Positions 37,998 through 57,260 of a stretch of 64,000 nucleotides of DNA are shown in pieces (position 1 is the stretch's first letter; each line of letters starts with the position of its first letter). Where the stretch lies: positions 1,240,001-1,304,000 of the forward strand of contig NZ_CP046453.1 of assembly GCF_009734405.1 (NCBI RefSeq). The letters are read 5' to 3'. The stretch comes from Corynebacterium comes (GTDB taxonomy: Bacteria > Actinomycetota > Actinomycetes > Mycobacteriales > Mycobacteriaceae). Under the pieces are notes generated by a model, which worked only from the letters and a program-made list of their open reading frames with translations, made no database searches and had not been told where the DNA came from. Made by a program: the position numbers and the translations under genes.

Positions 37998-38040
37998 TGC
38001 ATACTTTGCATCCGACTGCATAAATGTTAGGGTGGTGGGC
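37998..38040 (+). promoter_or_regulatory. argC promoter with probable ArgR boxes, leaderless start
   Basis: Two related half-sites, TGCATACTTTGCAT (from 37998) and TGCATAAATGTTA (from 38017), resemble arginine-repressor boxes. A -35-like TTGCAT (38006-38011) and a -10 TAGGGT (38028-38033) are 16 bases apart and overlap the boxes. Transcription would begin at or next to the argC ATG (38041), so the mRNA is probably leaderless. The repressor gene argR is in the same cluster. Confidence 0.55.
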
Positions 38041-39081
38041 ATGACGATCAAGGTTGCAGTCGCTGGTGCCTCCGGATATGCGGGCGGGGAGATCCTCCGT
38101 CTCATCCTCGGGCACCCCTCCTACCTCTCCGGTGATCTCGAGATCGGTGCGCTGACCGCGGGTTCCTCGGCCGGCACCCCGGTCGCCGACCTCATGCCGC
38201 ACCTGCCGCAGCTGGCGGACCGGATCATCGAGGACACCACGGTCGAGGTTCTCTCCGGTCATGACGTCGTTTTCCTCGCCCTGCCGCACGGCCACTCCGC
38301 CGCGATCGGCAAGGCTCTCGAGGACACCGTCGTCATCGACTGCGCCGCTGATTTCCGCCTGCAGGAGGCGGAGGAGTGGGAGCACTACTACGGCTCCGCG
38401 CATCAGGGCACCTGGCCCTACGGCATCCCCGAGATGCCCGGCCACCGTGAGCAGCTGCAGGGCGCCAGACGCATCGCCGTGCCCGGCTGCTTCCCCACGG
38501 GTGCGACGCTGGCGGCGCTGCCCGCCGTGGCAGGGGGCCTCATTGTCCCGGACCTCGCCATCGTGTCCATCACCGGCGTCTCCGGCGCAGGCAAGAAGGC
38601 TTCCGTGGGACTGCTCGGCTCCGAGGTGATGGGCAACCTCAAGGCCTACAACACCGCCGGCAGGCACCGTCACACCCCTGAGGTCATCCAGAACCTCTCG
38701 GAGGTCACCGATGAAGAGGTGACGGTCAGCTTCACGCCGGTGCTGGCTCCGCTGCCGCGAGGCATCCTGACCACCATCACCGCCCCGCTCAAGGAGGGGG
38801 TCACGCAGGATGCCGCATACGAGACCTACCGTGCCTTCTACGCGGAAGAGACCTTCGTCCATCTCCTGCCTGCGGGGCAGCAGCCGCAGACCCAGAACGT
38901 CCTCGGCTCCAACATGTGCCACGTCCAGGTCGAGGTTGATGAGCGCGCTGGCGTCCTGCTGCTCACCTCCGCCATCGACAACCTCACCAAGGGCACCGGC
39001 GGCGCCGCCGTCCAGTGCATGAACCTCGCCCTCGGCATCGATGAGGCCGCCGGTCTCCCGCAGGCCGCCGTCGCCCCCTGA
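38041..39081 (+). CDS. argC: N-acetyl-gamma-glutamyl-phosphate reductase
   Basis: NADPH-dependent third step of arginine synthesis. 346 residues. Visible are the nucleotide loop [10 protein letters not shown] at the start and the catalytic cysteine in [13 protein letters not shown] chose ATG 38041 because the protein then starts [15 protein letters not shown] and because the -10 box is 7 bases upstream; the in-frame GTG at 38032 would lie inside the promoter. First gene of argCJBDFR. Confidence 0.96.
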   Translation: MTIKVAVAGASGYAGGEILRLILGHPSYLSGDLEIGALTAGSSAGTPVADLMPHLPQLADRIIEDTTVEVLSGHDVVFLALPHGHSAAIGKALEDTVVIDCAADFRLQEAEEWEHYYGSAHQGTWPYGIPEMPGHREQLQGARRIAVPGCFPTGATLAALPAVAGGLIVPDLAIVSITGVSGAGKKASVGLLGSEVMGNLKAYNTAGRHRHTPEVIQNLSEVTDEEVTVSFTPVLAPLPRGILTTITAPLKEGVTQDAAYETYRAFYAEETFVHLLPAGQQPQTQNVLGSNMCHVQVEVDERAGVLLLTSAIDNLTKGTGGAAVQCMNLALGIDEAAGLPQAAVAP

Positions 39082-39102
39082 CCCAAGAAAGACAACACAC
39101 GC

Positions 39103-40263
39103 ATGAGCACCACCGGCATCACCGCCCCGGCGGGCTTCACCGCCGCCGCCCTCACCGCAGGCATCAAGCCCTCCGGAAACCCCGACATGGCCGTCGTGGT
39201 CAACAACGGTCCCGAGTTCAACGCGGCAGCTGTCTTCACCCGAAACCGCGTCGTCGCCTCCCCGGTGAAGCTGTCGCGCAAGGCCATCGAAGACGGCCAG
39301 ATCCATGCGGTTATCTTCAACGCGGGCAACGCGAACGCCTGCAACGGCAGCCAGGGCGACAAGGACGCCGCCGAGACGCAGCAGCGCATCGCCGACCTGC
39401 TCGGCGTGCAGCCCACCGACGTCGGTGTGTGTTCGACCGGTCTCATCGGTGAGCTGCTGCCGATGGATAAGATCCGCGCGGGCGTCGACAAGCTGGTGCC
39501 GGCTCTGGGCGACAACGGCTCGGCCGCCGCCGAGGCCATCATGACCACCGACCTGGTGAAGAAGGAGACCCTTGTCAAGGGTGCGGGCTGGACATTGGGC
39601 GGCATGGGTAAAGGCGTCGGCATGATGTCACCGTCCCTGGCCACCATGCTCGTGTGCCTGACCACCGACGCATCCGCCACCCCGGAGATGCTCGACACCG
39701 CACTGCGGGCAGCCTCGAAGGTCACCTTCGACACCCTCGACATCGACGGCTCCACCTCCACCAACGACACCGTCTTCCTGCTCGCCTCCGGGGCCTCCGG
39801 CGTGACGCCGAGCCAGGAGGAACTCAACGCCGCCGTGCTCGAGGCCAGCGAGGACATCGCCCGCCAGATGCAGGCAGACGCCGAGGGCGTGACCAAGCGC
39901 GTCGTCGTCACCGTGGAGGGCACCTCCACCGACGAGCAGGCACTCAACGCCGCCCGGACCCTCGCCCGCGACAACCTCTTCAAGTGCGCCATGTTCGGTT
40001 CCGACCCGAACTGGGGTCGCGTGCTCGCCGCCGTCGGCATGGCCGACGCGGACATGGATCCGGACCACATCTCCGTGTACTTCAATGACCAGCCGGTGTG
40101 CATCGACACCACCGGGGCCCCCGGCGCCCGCGAAGTGGACCTGTCCGGCCCGGACATCGACGTCCTGGTCAACCTCGGCGTCGAGGGACCGGGTCGCGCG
40201 ACCGTCCGCACCACGGACCTGTCCCACGACTACGTCCACATCAACTCCGCCTACTCCAGCTAG
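39103..40263 (+). CDS. argJ: Glutamate N-acetyltransferase / ornithine acetyltransferase
   Basis: Moves the acetyl group from N-acetylornithine to glutamate, recycling it in the cyclic arginine pathway. 386 residues. The self-cleavage site is visible in [14 protein letters not shown]: cleavage before the Thr frees the catalytic Thr of the beta chain. NAGNANACNG near residue 72 is another family motif. Whether it is also able to use acetyl-CoA cannot be read from the sequence. It sits between argC and argB. Confidence 0.96.
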   Translation: MSTTGITAPAGFTAAALTAGIKPSGNPDMAVVVNNGPEFNAAAVFTRNRVVASPVKLSRKAIEDGQIHAVIFNAGNANACNGSQGDKDAAETQQRIADLLGVQPTDVGVCSTGLIGELLPMDKIRAGVDKLVPALGDNGSAAAEAIMTTDLVKKETLVKGAGWTLGGMGKGVGMMSPSLATMLVCLTTDASATPEMLDTALRAASKVTFDTLDIDGSTSTNDTVFLLASGASGVTPSQEELNAAVLEASEDIARQMQADAEGVTKRVVVTVEGTSTDEQALNAARTLARDNLFKCAMFGSDPNWGRVLAAVGMADADMDPDHISVYFNDQPVCIDTTGAPGAREVDLSGPDIDVLVNLGVEGPGRATVRTTDLSHDYVHINSAYSS

Positions 40264-40275
40264 GAAGCATCCCCC

Positions 40276-43359
<3,084 letters not shown>

Positions 43360-43364
43360 GCGCG

Positions 43365-43841
43365 ATGACCACCCCGGCAACCCGCACCGCCCGGCAGGCC
43401 AAGATCCTGGAGATCTTGTCCAAGACACGGGTCTCCAGCCAGGTGCAGCTGTCGGAACTGCTTCTCGACGAAGGCTTCGACATCACCCAGGCCACCCTGT
43501 CCCGGGATCTCGATGAACTCGGCGCGAAGAAGATCCGACCCGACGAGGGCCGGGCCTACTACGTCGTCGGATACGTCGAGCAGGCGCTGGCGGAGCAGCT
43601 CACCGGCCCGAAGGAGAAGCTGCGGCGCATGCTCGACGAGCTGGTCGTCGGGGTCGACCACTCGGCCAACATCGCGGTGCTGCGGACCCCGCCCGGGGCG
43701 GCCCAGTACCTGGCCAGCTTCATCGACCGGGTCGGCCTCGACGAGGTCGTCGGATCAATCGCGGGTGATGACACCATCTTCGTCCTCGCCCGCGAACCCC
43801 TCACCGGCCGTGAGCTGGGGGACCTGCTCACCAGCCGGTGA
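43365..43841 (+). CDS. argR: Arginine repressor
   Basis: Hexameric arginine-sensing repressor of the arginine genes. 158 residues: N-terminal winged helix ([18 protein letters not shown], then [17 protein letters not shown]) and a C-terminal arginine-binding oligomer domain ([18 protein letters not shown], then GTD-like GDDTIFVLA). GGAGTAGG lies upstream of ATG 43365, 5 bases after the argF stop. Likely acts on the boxes in front of argC and possibly in front of argG. Confidence 0.95.
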   Translation: MTTPATRTARQAKILEILSKTRVSSQVQLSELLLDEGFDITQATLSRDLDELGAKKIRPDEGRAYYVVGYVEQALAEQLTGPKEKLRRMLDELVVGVDHSANIAVLRTPPGAAQYLASFIDRVGLDEVVGSIAGDDTIFVLAREPLTGRELGDLLTSR

Positions 43842-43915
43842 GCCCCCGGTATCCTGGTCGGGACTGAGAAAATACCTTCCTTCCTTTCACTTTTCATCAC
43901 TCAAGGAGAACCCAT

Positions 43916-45115
43916 ATGTCTGCACGCGTCGTCCTCGCCTACTCTGGCGGCCTCGACACCACCGTCGCCATCCCCTACCTGTCGAAGATGACCGGTGGAG
44001 AGGTTGTCGCCGTGTCCCTGGATCTCGGTCAGGGCGGCGAGGACATGGAGTCCGTGCGCCAGCGCGCCCTGGACTCCGGTGCCGTCGAGTCCATCGTCAT
44101 CGACGCCCGCGACGAGTTCGCCGAGGAGTACTGCCTGCCGACCATCAAGGCCAACGGCATGTACATGAAGCAGTACCCGCTGGTGTCCGCGATCTCCCGC
44201 CCGCTGATCGTCAAGCACCTGGTCAAGGCCGCCGAGGAGTTCGGCGGCACCCATGTCTCCCACGGCTGCACCGGCAAGGGCAACGACCAGGTCCGTTTCG
44301 AGGTCGGCTTCCGCAACGCCAACCCGGAACTGGAGATCATCGCCCCGGCCCGTGACTACGCCTGGACCCGCGACAAGGCCATCGCCTTCGCCGAGGAGAT
44401 CGACCTGCCGATCGAGCAGTCCGCATCCTCCCCGTTCTCCATCGACCAGAACGTGTGGGGCCGCGCCATCGAGACCGGCTACCTCGAGGACCTGTGGAAC
44501 GCCCCGACCAAGGACATCTACGCCTACACCGAGGAGCCGACCCTGGGTAACGCCCCGGACGAGCTCATCATCTCCTTCAAGGCCGGTAAGCCGGTAGCCA
44601 TCGACGGCAAGCCCGTCACCATGCTCGAAGCCATCGAGGAGCTCAACCGTCGCGGCGGCGCCCAGGGCGTCGGTCGCCTGGACATGGTCGAGGACCGTCT
44701 CGTGGGCATCAAGTCCCGTGAGATCTACGAGGCACCGGGCGCCATGATCCTGATCAAGGCCCACGAGGCCATCGAGGACGTCACCGTCGAGCGCGAGCTC
44801 GCCCGCTACAAGCGTCTCGTCGACGCCCGCTGGTCCGAGGAGGTCTACGACGGCCTCTGGTTCGGCCCGCTGAAGCGTTCCCTCGACGCTTTCATCGAGT
44901 CCACCCAGGAGCATGTCACCGGCGACATCCGTCTGGTCCTGCACGCGGGTTCCATCACCGTCAACGGTCGTCGCTCCGGCCACTCCCTGTACGACTTCAA
45001 CCTGGCGACCTACGACTCCGGCGACACCTTCGACCAGACCATGGCCAAGGGATTCGTCAAGCTGCACGGCCTGTCTTCCGAGATCGCCAACAAGCGCGAC
45101 CGCGAGGCGAAGTAA
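43916..45115 (+). CDS. argG: Argininosuccinate synthase
   Basis: Joins citrulline and aspartate using ATP. 399 residues. The pyrophosphatase loop [15 protein letters not shown] is at the very N-terminus, and [15 protein letters not shown] is present. AAGGAG is 7 bases before the ATG. The 74-base gap after argR may hold a separate promoter, since argG starts a second unit in related genomes. Confidence 0.97.
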   Translation: MSARVVLAYSGGLDTTVAIPYLSKMTGGEVVAVSLDLGQGGEDMESVRQRALDSGAVESIVIDARDEFAEEYCLPTIKANGMYMKQYPLVSAISRPLIVKHLVKAAEEFGGTHVSHGCTGKGNDQVRFEVGFRNANPELEIIAPARDYAWTRDKAIAFAEEIDLPIEQSASSPFSIDQNVWGRAIETGYLEDLWNAPTKDIYAYTEEPTLGNAPDELIISFKAGKPVAIDGKPVTMLEAIEELNRRGGAQGVGRLDMVEDRLVGIKSREIYEAPGAMILIKAHEAIEDVTVERELARYKRLVDARWSEEVYDGLWFGPLKRSLDAFIESTQEHVTGDIRLVLHAGSITVNGRRSGHSLYDFNLATYDSGDTFDQTMAKGFVKLHGLSSEIANKRDREAK

Positions 45116-46552
<1,437 letters not shown>

Positions 46553-46564
46553 GCATCTGCCGCA

Positions 46565-46612
46565 GGGGCCCGGAGAAGCATCACTTCAGTGCTGCTTCTC
46601 CGGGCCCCTCTC
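46565..46612 (+). terminator. Terminator of the arginine cluster
   Basis: A 16-base perfect stem: GGGGCCCGGAGAAGCA (46565-46580) with TGCTTCTCCGGGCCCC (46593-46608), followed by TCTCTG. One of the strongest hairpins in the window. Confidence 0.85.
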
Positions 46613-46668
46613 TGTACACCGAGGATCCAGTCCGGCTGAGGGTCGGACGCCGGGTACGATACTGAACC

Positions 46669-46857
46669 ATGAGTCTCGATCCGAAGTTGCTGGAGGTCCT
46701 GGCCTGTCCCAAGGACAAGGGCCCGCTGACCTATCTCGAGGACCGTCAGGTCCTGGTCAATGAACGCCTTGGCCTCGCCTATCGCATCGATGACGGCATC
46801 CCCGTGATGCTCATCGACGAAGCGATTCCCTGGCCGCCGGCCCCCGACGCAGACTAA
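46669..46857 (+). CDS. Trm112-like zinc-ribbon protein
   Basis: A 62-residue member of the UPF0434/Trm112 family: LLEVLACPKDKGPL and LAYRIDDGIPVMLIDEA. Only one Cys is kept, so zinc binding is doubtful. In eukaryotes Trm112 activates methyltransferases; the bacterial role is not clear. TACGAT (46655-46660) is 8 bases upstream, a leaderless pattern. tyrS follows after 42 bases. Confidence 0.9.
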   Translation: MSLDPKLLEVLACPKDKGPLTYLEDRQVLVNERLGLAYRIDDGIPVMLIDEAIPWPPAPDAD

Positions 46858-46899
46858 GCCTCCACCTCCCACGACACACAAGGATCCCGAAGAACACCC

Positions 46900-48168
46900 A
46901 TGAACATCATCGACGAGCTCGCCTGGCGCGGCCTGATCAACCAGTCCACCGACCTGGACGCCCTGCGCGAGGCCTGTGAAAAGCCGATCAGTCTCTACTG
47001 CGGTTTCGACCCGACCGGGGACTCCCTCCATGCCGGCCACCTGGTGCCGATGGTGATGCTGCGCCGTTTCCAGGATTTCGGCCACCGCCCCGTCACGCTG
47101 GCCGGCGGCGCCACGGGCATGATCGGTGACCCGCGTGACGTCGGGGAGCGCAGCATGCTCACCGACGAGGACGTCGCCGCGAACATGGAGGCGATCAAGT
47201 CCCAGCTGCGTCGCTTCGTCGAGTTCGATGCCGGCGCGGACAACGACGGCGTCATGGTGAACAACGCCGACTGGACGATGAGCATGAACGTCATCGACTT
47301 CCTGCGCGATGTGGGCAAGAACTTCTCCCTCAACACCATGCTCGACCGCGACACCGTCAAGCGTCGCCTGGAAACTGACGGCATCTCCTACACCGAGTTC
47401 TCCTACATGCTGCTGCAGGCCAACGACTTCGTGCAGCTGCGGCGCAACTTCGACGCCATCCTCCAGATCGGTGGCGGCGATCAGTGGGGCAACATCGTCT
47501 CCGGCATCGACCTCAACCGGAGGATGGACGGCGCCAAGGTGCACGGCCTCACCGTCCCGTTGGTCACCGACGCCGAGGGCAACAAGTTCGGCAAGTCCAC
47601 CGGCGGTGGAAAACTGTGGCTGGACGCGGAGAAGACCAGCCCCTACTCCTGGTACCAGTACTTCATCAACGCCGGCGATGCTGTGGTCATCGACTACCTC
47701 AAATGGTTCACCTTCCTCACCCGGGCGGAGATCGCCGAACTGGAGACCGAGGTCGCCGAGCGCCCGTTCAAGCGCGAGGCGCAGAAACGACTCGCGCGCG
47801 AGATGACCAACCTCGTCCACGGTGAAGAGGCGACAAAGGCAGTCGAGCTCGCCTCGCAGGCGCTCTTCGGCCGCGCCGAGCTGAGCGACCTCGACGAGAA
47901 GACCCTCGCATCCGCGGTCTCGGAAACCGAGGTTTTCGAGATCAATGCCGGTGGGGACCGCAAGATCGTCGATCTGCTCGTGGGTACCGGACTCGTCGAC
48001 TCCCGGGGCGCCGCACGTCGTGCCATCAAGGAAGGTGGCGCATACGTGAACAACGAGCGCATCGAATCCGAGGACTGGGAGCCGACTGACGCAGACCTCC
48101 TGCACGGCTCCTGGCTGGTCCTGCGCCGCGGCAAGAAGAACTTCGCCGGCGTGAAGATCAGTGCCTGA
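46900..48168 (+). CDS. tyrS: Tyrosyl-tRNA synthetase
   Basis: Class I synthetase charging tRNA-Tyr. 422 residues. The HIGH-equivalent is in [10 protein letters not shown], the KMSKS-equivalent is KFGKST, and a C-terminal S4 RNA-binding domain (about 350-415, [18 protein letters not shown]) is present. Upstream of the ribosomal RNA operon on the same strand. No strong terminator is visible between the two. Confidence 0.97.
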   Translation: MNIIDELAWRGLINQSTDLDALREACEKPISLYCGFDPTGDSLHAGHLVPMVMLRRFQDFGHRPVTLAGGATGMIGDPRDVGERSMLTDEDVAANMEAIKSQLRRFVEFDAGADNDGVMVNNADWTMSMNVIDFLRDVGKNFSLNTMLDRDTVKRRLETDGISYTEFSYMLLQANDFVQLRRNFDAILQIGGGDQWGNIVSGIDLNRRMDGAKVHGLTVPLVTDAEGNKFGKSTGGGKLWLDAEKTSPYSWYQYFINAGDAVVIDYLKWFTFLTRAEIAELETEVAERPFKREAQKRLAREMTNLVHGEEATKAVELASQALFGRAELSDLDEKTLASAVSETEVFEINAGGDRKIVDLLVGTGLVDSRGAARRAIKEGGAYVNNERIESEDWEPTDADLLHGSWLVLRRGKKNFAGVKISA

Positions 48169-48819
48169 CCGCTGAGGCCGCAGCGATACCCCGTCTGAAC
48201 AGGCGATTTGGTGAAGGCGGGGGAGCTGAGTAACTTAATGGGAGTCGCACAGAGCGCCGCGGGAAACTGCGAGACGCACAGTGTGACCGGGAGATTAACT
48301 CGAAGTTGACACCAAGATAACGGTGAACTACAGTTAGAAATCCAGCCGCCAAAGACCAAGCCCGAAAGGGTGAGAGATCGGTGTGCGGATGTTGTGTGAG
48401 AACTCAATAGTGTGCCAATGTACTTTTGTTTGTGACTTTGGTTGTGTCGTTCATCGGCCCTGACTCCCCGTGTTGTGGGGGTGGGGTGGGTGTGTGCCGG
48501 GTGGTACCTGTTCATAACGGGGTGCCACTGTAAATAATGCGCGCGGTGGTTGTCATCGTGTGAGTTGTTGTGGCGCAGGCATGGTCATGGTCGCTGATAG
48601 GAAGTAGGTGGCCCCCGTTTCCTTCCCCGTCAGGGTGGGTGAGGGGTCACAGATTTTTTTAGGTGATCATGGTGTCCCGGACCCTTTTGTGGTTCGGGGT
48701 GGCTGTGGTTGTTTTTTGGCAATCAACTGAAACATCATCGCCTTTCGGGGTGGTGGTGTGCTGGTTGTTTGTTTTTGGTTGGGTTTGGGCTTTCTACGCC
48801 TGAGACTTTTTCTGAAGTT
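48169..48819 (+). promoter_or_regulatory. Ribosomal RNA promoter and leader
   Basis: No gene. A strong promoter is visible: TTGACA (48306-48311), a 17-base spacer and TACAGT (48329-48334). Downstream, GTTGTGTGAGAACTCAATAG (48391-48410) is the antitermination/boxA-like leader motif typical of actinobacterial rRNA operons; a near copy lies in the 16S-23S spacer. Further on are G/T-rich stretches likely to form the 16S processing stem. Confidence 0.75.
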
Positions 48820-53900
<5,081 letters not shown>

Positions 53901-54050
53901 CATCCCACCTCGTGGGGTGTGTGCAACGCACGTAACACATCAGCAGCACAATATGTAAGTGTTGCCCGCGTCCACTATGCAGTGTCTGACACAGCACACC
54001 CGTATCACCGGGACACCACCCCCTCTTGTGGGGGGGTTGTTCCGTGGGAT

Positions 54051-54171
54051 GTGTCGGTGGTTGATAGCGGCAGGGAAACGCCCGGTCCCATTCCGAACCC
54101 GGAAGCTAAGCCTGCCCGCGCCGATGGTACTGCACCCGGGAGGGTGTGGGAGAGTAGGTTACCGCCGACAC
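54051..54171 (+). rRNA. 5S ribosomal RNA
   Basis: About 121 bases. GTGTCGGTGG (54051-54060) pairs with CCGCCGACAC (54162-54171) as the closing helix. The core AAACGCCCGGTCCCATTCCG and GGAAGCTAAGCC segments are standard for actinobacterial 5S RNA. Confidence 0.95.
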
Positions 54172-54196
54172 TAAAATTTAACAGAGGAATGAAAGA

Positions 54197-54245
54197 CGCG
54201 GTCTGTCGAGTTGAGAGTCTTCTCCTCGATGGACCGCGTTTTTCG
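54197..54245 (+). terminator. Terminator of the ribosomal RNA operon
   Basis: CGCGGTC (54197-54203) pairs with GACCGCG (54232-54238), with inner pairing TCGAG/CTCGA, followed by five T residues. It overlaps the region just before the next gene. Confidence 0.85.
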
Positions 54246-54287
54246 CATACCTGCCTGAGGGCAGAGAATATGGGAGAGAATAGTCGC

Positions 54288-55235
54288 ATGTCCGATCGCC
54301 CGAGCCGTGACCGCCAGAACGATTCCCACGATGGACGTCCGCAGCGCCCCGGTGGCCCCCGCCGCCGAGAAGAGCGCAGCGACGACCGTGGAGGGCAGGG
54401 CGAACGACAGGGACGCGGTGACTACCGCGACCGTCGTGAAGGTCCGGGGGACCGGGACCGTCGTGCGGGTGGGGAACGCCGTCACGCCCAGCGTGCCGGC
54501 GAGGATCGTCCCTCCCACATTCGTTCCGGCCCTCAGCGCTCGGGTTTCCGCGAGGAACGACTGAACAAACGGATGACCGAGCCGGATCTTCCGGACGACA
54601 TCGAGATCACCGACCTGGATCCGATGGTGCTCCAGGATCTGAAGGTGTTGTCCAAGGACAACGCCGAGGCTGTCGCCCGCCACATGATCATGGCGGCGAC
54701 CCTCATGGAGGATGACCCGAAGCTGGCGCTGCGTCATGCGCGTGCCGCGAAGGACCGTGCCGGCCGGGTGGCTGTCGCACGTGAGACCAACGGTATCGCC
54801 GCCTACCGTGCCGGCGAGTGGAAAGAGGCGCTCTCCGAGTTGCGTGCTGCCCGTCGTATGCAGGGCGGACCGGGCATGATGGCTGTCATGGCCGACTGCG
54901 AGCGTGGTCTCGGCCGTCCGGAGAAGGCTGTTGAGCTGGGCCGATCGGATGAGGCCCGGATGCTGGACCGTGAAGGGGCGGTGGAACTGGGCATCGTCAT
55001 CGCCGGTGCGCGACTCGACATGAGCCAGCCGGAGAGCGCGGTGGTGACCCTTCAGCGTCTGAACCCCGACAAGGCCTCGACCGGCCAGGTCGACGCACGC
55101 CTGTCCTACGCCTATGCGGATGCGCTGGCTGCAGCCGGCCGTACGGCTGAGGCTCTCGAATGGTTCGAGCACGCCGAGAAGATCGATGAGGACGGCATGC
55201 TGGATGCCGCCGACCGCATCGCCGAACTGTCCTGA
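54288..55235 (+). CDS. TPR-like protein with Arg/Asp-rich N-terminus
   Basis: A 315-residue protein. Residues 1-100 are a highly charged, disordered Arg/Asp/Gly-rich region (for example RDYRDRREGPGDRDRR-like repeats). Residues about 125-310 contain tetratricopeptide-like helices (KLALRHARAAKDRAGRVAVA, then YAYADALAAAGRTAEALEWF). Such proteins act as interaction scaffolds; the charged tail next to an rRNA operon might suggest RNA binding, but that is a guess. Start at 54288 is supported by GGGAGAGA 8 bases upstream; ATG 54270 is an alternative. Confidence 0.75.
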   Translation: MSDRPSRDRQNDSHDGRPQRPGGPRRREERSDDRGGQGERQGRGDYRDRREGPGDRDRRAGGERRHAQRAGEDRPSHIRSGPQRSGFREERLNKRMTEPDLPDDIEITDLDPMVLQDLKVLSKDNAEAVARHMIMAATLMEDDPKLALRHARAAKDRAGRVAVARETNGIAAYRAGEWKEALSELRAARRMQGGPGMMAVMADCERGLGRPEKAVELGRSDEARMLDREGAVELGIVIAGARLDMSQPESAVVTLQRLNPDKASTGQVDARLSYAYADALAAAGRTAEALEWFEHAEKIDEDGMLDAADRIAELS

Positions 55236-55265
55236 GCCCCACACACCTGATTACACTGGGAAAAC

Positions 55266-56249
55266 ATGAGCCTTCTAGCCACCCATGATGCCCTGCTCCT
55301 CGATCTCGACGGAACCGTCTGGGAAGGGGGACGGGCCATCCCCGGGGCCGTGGAGGCCATCAATGCCTCGCCGGTGCCGGGCGTCTACATCACCAACAAC
55401 GCCATGCGCGCCCCTTCCGATGTCGCAGAAAAGCTGCGGGGCATCGGCCTGAACGCGGTGGAAGAGGACGTGGTCACCTCCGCACAGGCCGCCATCGAGC
55501 TGGCTGCCCGGTCCCTGGAACCGGGTGACGCGATCTATGTCATCGGTACCTCCTCCTTCAAGGAGCTGGCGACCCGGGCGGGTTATGTCGTGGTCGACTC
55601 TGCAGACGATAAGCCTAAGGCCGTGCTGCAGGGGCTGGACCCGGAGGTGACCTGGGCGCAGCTCTCGGAGGCAGCGCTGGCCATTCGTGGCGGGGCCTCG
55701 TACTTCACCTCCAACCTGGACACCACGCTGCCCACGGAGCGGGGCCTGATGGTGGGCAACGGCTCGATGGTCGCGGCTGTCGTGTCCGCCACGGGCGTCA
55801 CCCCTACCTCCGCGGGCAAGCCGCTGCCGGCGATGATGCACACCGCCGCACGACGTCTGGGGGCTCAACGGCCCCTGGTGGTGGGCGATCGTCTGGACAC
55901 GGACATCGAAGGCGGCAACGCCGCGGGCATGCCGACGTTCCAGGTGCTCACGGGCGTTTCCGGACACATCGCACTGGTGGAGGCGGTCAAGGAGCAGCGC
56001 CCCACCTATGTGGCTGATTCTCTGCATGAGCTGAACCTGTCGGCGGCGGAACTCTCCCCGGGCGCCCAGGGCGGTTTCACCGCCCGCGTCGACGGCGATG
56101 ACATTCTGCTCGAGCGCGGCACCGCAGGCTCGACCTCCATTCAGGCGCTGCGGACCGTGCTGGAGGTGGCCTGGGCGCTGCCGAAGCCGCCGGCGCTCAT
56201 CCGCCCGATGAGCGATGACGCCTACCGCGCGGTGGCGGACTGGTGGTGA
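55266..56249 (+). CDS. HAD-IIA phosphatase (NagD-like)
   Basis: A 327-residue hydrolase of the HAD superfamily, subclass IIA. Motif I LLLDLDGTVWEG (nucleophile Asp), motif II ITNNA, motif III lysine in SAGKPLPAMM and motif IV VVGDRLDTDIEGG. The substrate is probably a sugar phosphate, nucleotide or phosphoglycolate; not determined. TACACT (55252-55257) ends 8 bases before the ATG. The stop overlaps the start of the next small gene. Confidence 0.9.
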   Translation: MSLLATHDALLLDLDGTVWEGGRAIPGAVEAINASPVPGVYITNNAMRAPSDVAEKLRGIGLNAVEEDVVTSAQAAIELAARSLEPGDAIYVIGTSSFKELATRAGYVVVDSADDKPKAVLQGLDPEVTWAQLSEAALAIRGGASYFTSNLDTTLPTERGLMVGNGSMVAAVVSATGVTPTSAGKPLPAMMHTAARRLGAQRPLVVGDRLDTDIEGGNAAGMPTFQVLTGVSGHIALVEAVKEQRPTYVADSLHELNLSAAELSPGAQGGFTARVDGDDILLERGTAGSTSIQALRTVLEVAWALPKPPALIRPMSDDAYRAVADWW

Positions 56250-56425
56250 ACCCCGGCGACCTGGCCCGGGTGCAGAAGCGGGCGGAGGAAGGGCTGAGCC
56301 CGGGGGACGTGGAGAAGCAGCTGGCGGACATCCTCGGAGAAGAGACCACCAGCCTGGCCGGGGAGGCCGATCAGCTCACCCGGGCGCACGCGGTGCTGCA
56401 CCGTGCCCTGCAGGACAACGGATAG
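56246..56425 (+). CDS. Small conserved protein, unknown function
   Basis: A 59-residue acidic, helical protein from GTG 56246 (an adjacent GTG at 56243 is also possible): NPGDLARVQKRAEEGLSPGD and EADQLTRAHAVLHRALQ. It is tightly packed between the HAD gene, whose stop it overlaps, and tlyA, 10 bases downstream, so it is probably translated as part of this operon. I do not know its role. Confidence 0.7.
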   Translation: MNPGDLARVQKRAEEGLSPGDVEKQLADILGEETTSLAGEADQLTRAHAVLHRALQDNG

Positions 56426-56435
56426 GAGCCGAGTC

Positions 56436-57260
56436 ATGGCTGTCGCACGCAGGCGGCTGGACGCCGAACTGGTCCGCCGCAAGATCGCCCGTTCGCGGGA
56501 ACAGGCCGTGGAGATGATCAGGGCCGGACGGGTGTTCGTCGGCGGCTTTCAGGCGATGAAGCCCGCGACCGTCGTCGAACCCGAGGTGTCCATCCGTGTG
56601 GAGGAGACCGAGGACGATGACTGGGCCTCGCGGGGCGCCCACAAGTTGCTCGGCGCTCTCGAGACCTTCGAGCCGCAGGGGCTGAAGGTCAGCGGACGGA
56701 AGGTCCTGGACGCGGGTGCGTCGACGGGAGGATTCACGGATGTGCTGCTTCGTCGCGACGCCGCCGAGGTCGTCGCCGTCGACGTCGGTTACGGCCAGCT
56801 CATCTGGCGGCTGCAGAATGATCCGCGCGTGAGGGTGCTCGACCGGACCAACATCCGCCATCTCACCCCCGAGATGTGCGGCGGACCGTGCGACATGATG
56901 GTCGGCGATCTGTCGTTCATTTCGCTGCGCCTGACGCTGCCCGCCATTGTGGCGTCCCTTACCGATGGGGCGGATCTGCTGCCCATGGTCAAGCCCCAGT
57001 TCGAGGTGGGCAAGGACCGCCTGGGCTCGGGTGGGGTGGTTCGCAGTCCGCAGCTGCGCGCCGAGGTCACCCGGGAGGTGGCGGAGTTCGCCGCTACCCT
57101 GGGGCTGAGTTGCAGGGGTGTGGTGGCGTCGCCGCTTCCCGGGCCCAGCGGAAACGTAGAATACTTTCTGTGGCTGATCAAGGACGGCGGCGCATCCGCG
57201 CCCGCGCCGGAGCAGCTGACCGTGATGATCGACCAGGCCGTGCAGGAGGGCCCCCAATGA
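56436..57260 (+). CDS. tlyA: TlyA-family rRNA 2'-O-methyltransferase
   Basis: A 274-residue enzyme with an N-terminal S4 RNA-binding domain (RRLDAELVRRKIARSREQ) and a C-terminal Rossmann methyltransferase fold: SAM motif VLDAGASTGGFTDVLL, then VAVDVGYGQL and MVGDLSFISLR. TlyA methylates 16S and 23S rRNA and its methylation makes ribosomes sensitive to capreomycin in mycobacteria. Start at 56436 follows AGGAG at 7 bases. The stop overlaps the NAD kinase start (ATGA). Confidence 0.93.
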   Translation: MAVARRRLDAELVRRKIARSREQAVEMIRAGRVFVGGFQAMKPATVVEPEVSIRVEETEDDDWASRGAHKLLGALETFEPQGLKVSGRKVLDAGASTGGFTDVLLRRDAAEVVAVDVGYGQLIWRLQNDPRVRVLDRTNIRHLTPEMCGGPCDMMVGDLSFISLRLTLPAIVASLTDGADLLPMVKPQFEVGKDRLGSGGVVRSPQLRAEVTREVAEFAATLGLSCRGVVASPLPGPSGNVEYFLWLIKDGGASAPAPEQLTVMIDQAVQEGPQ

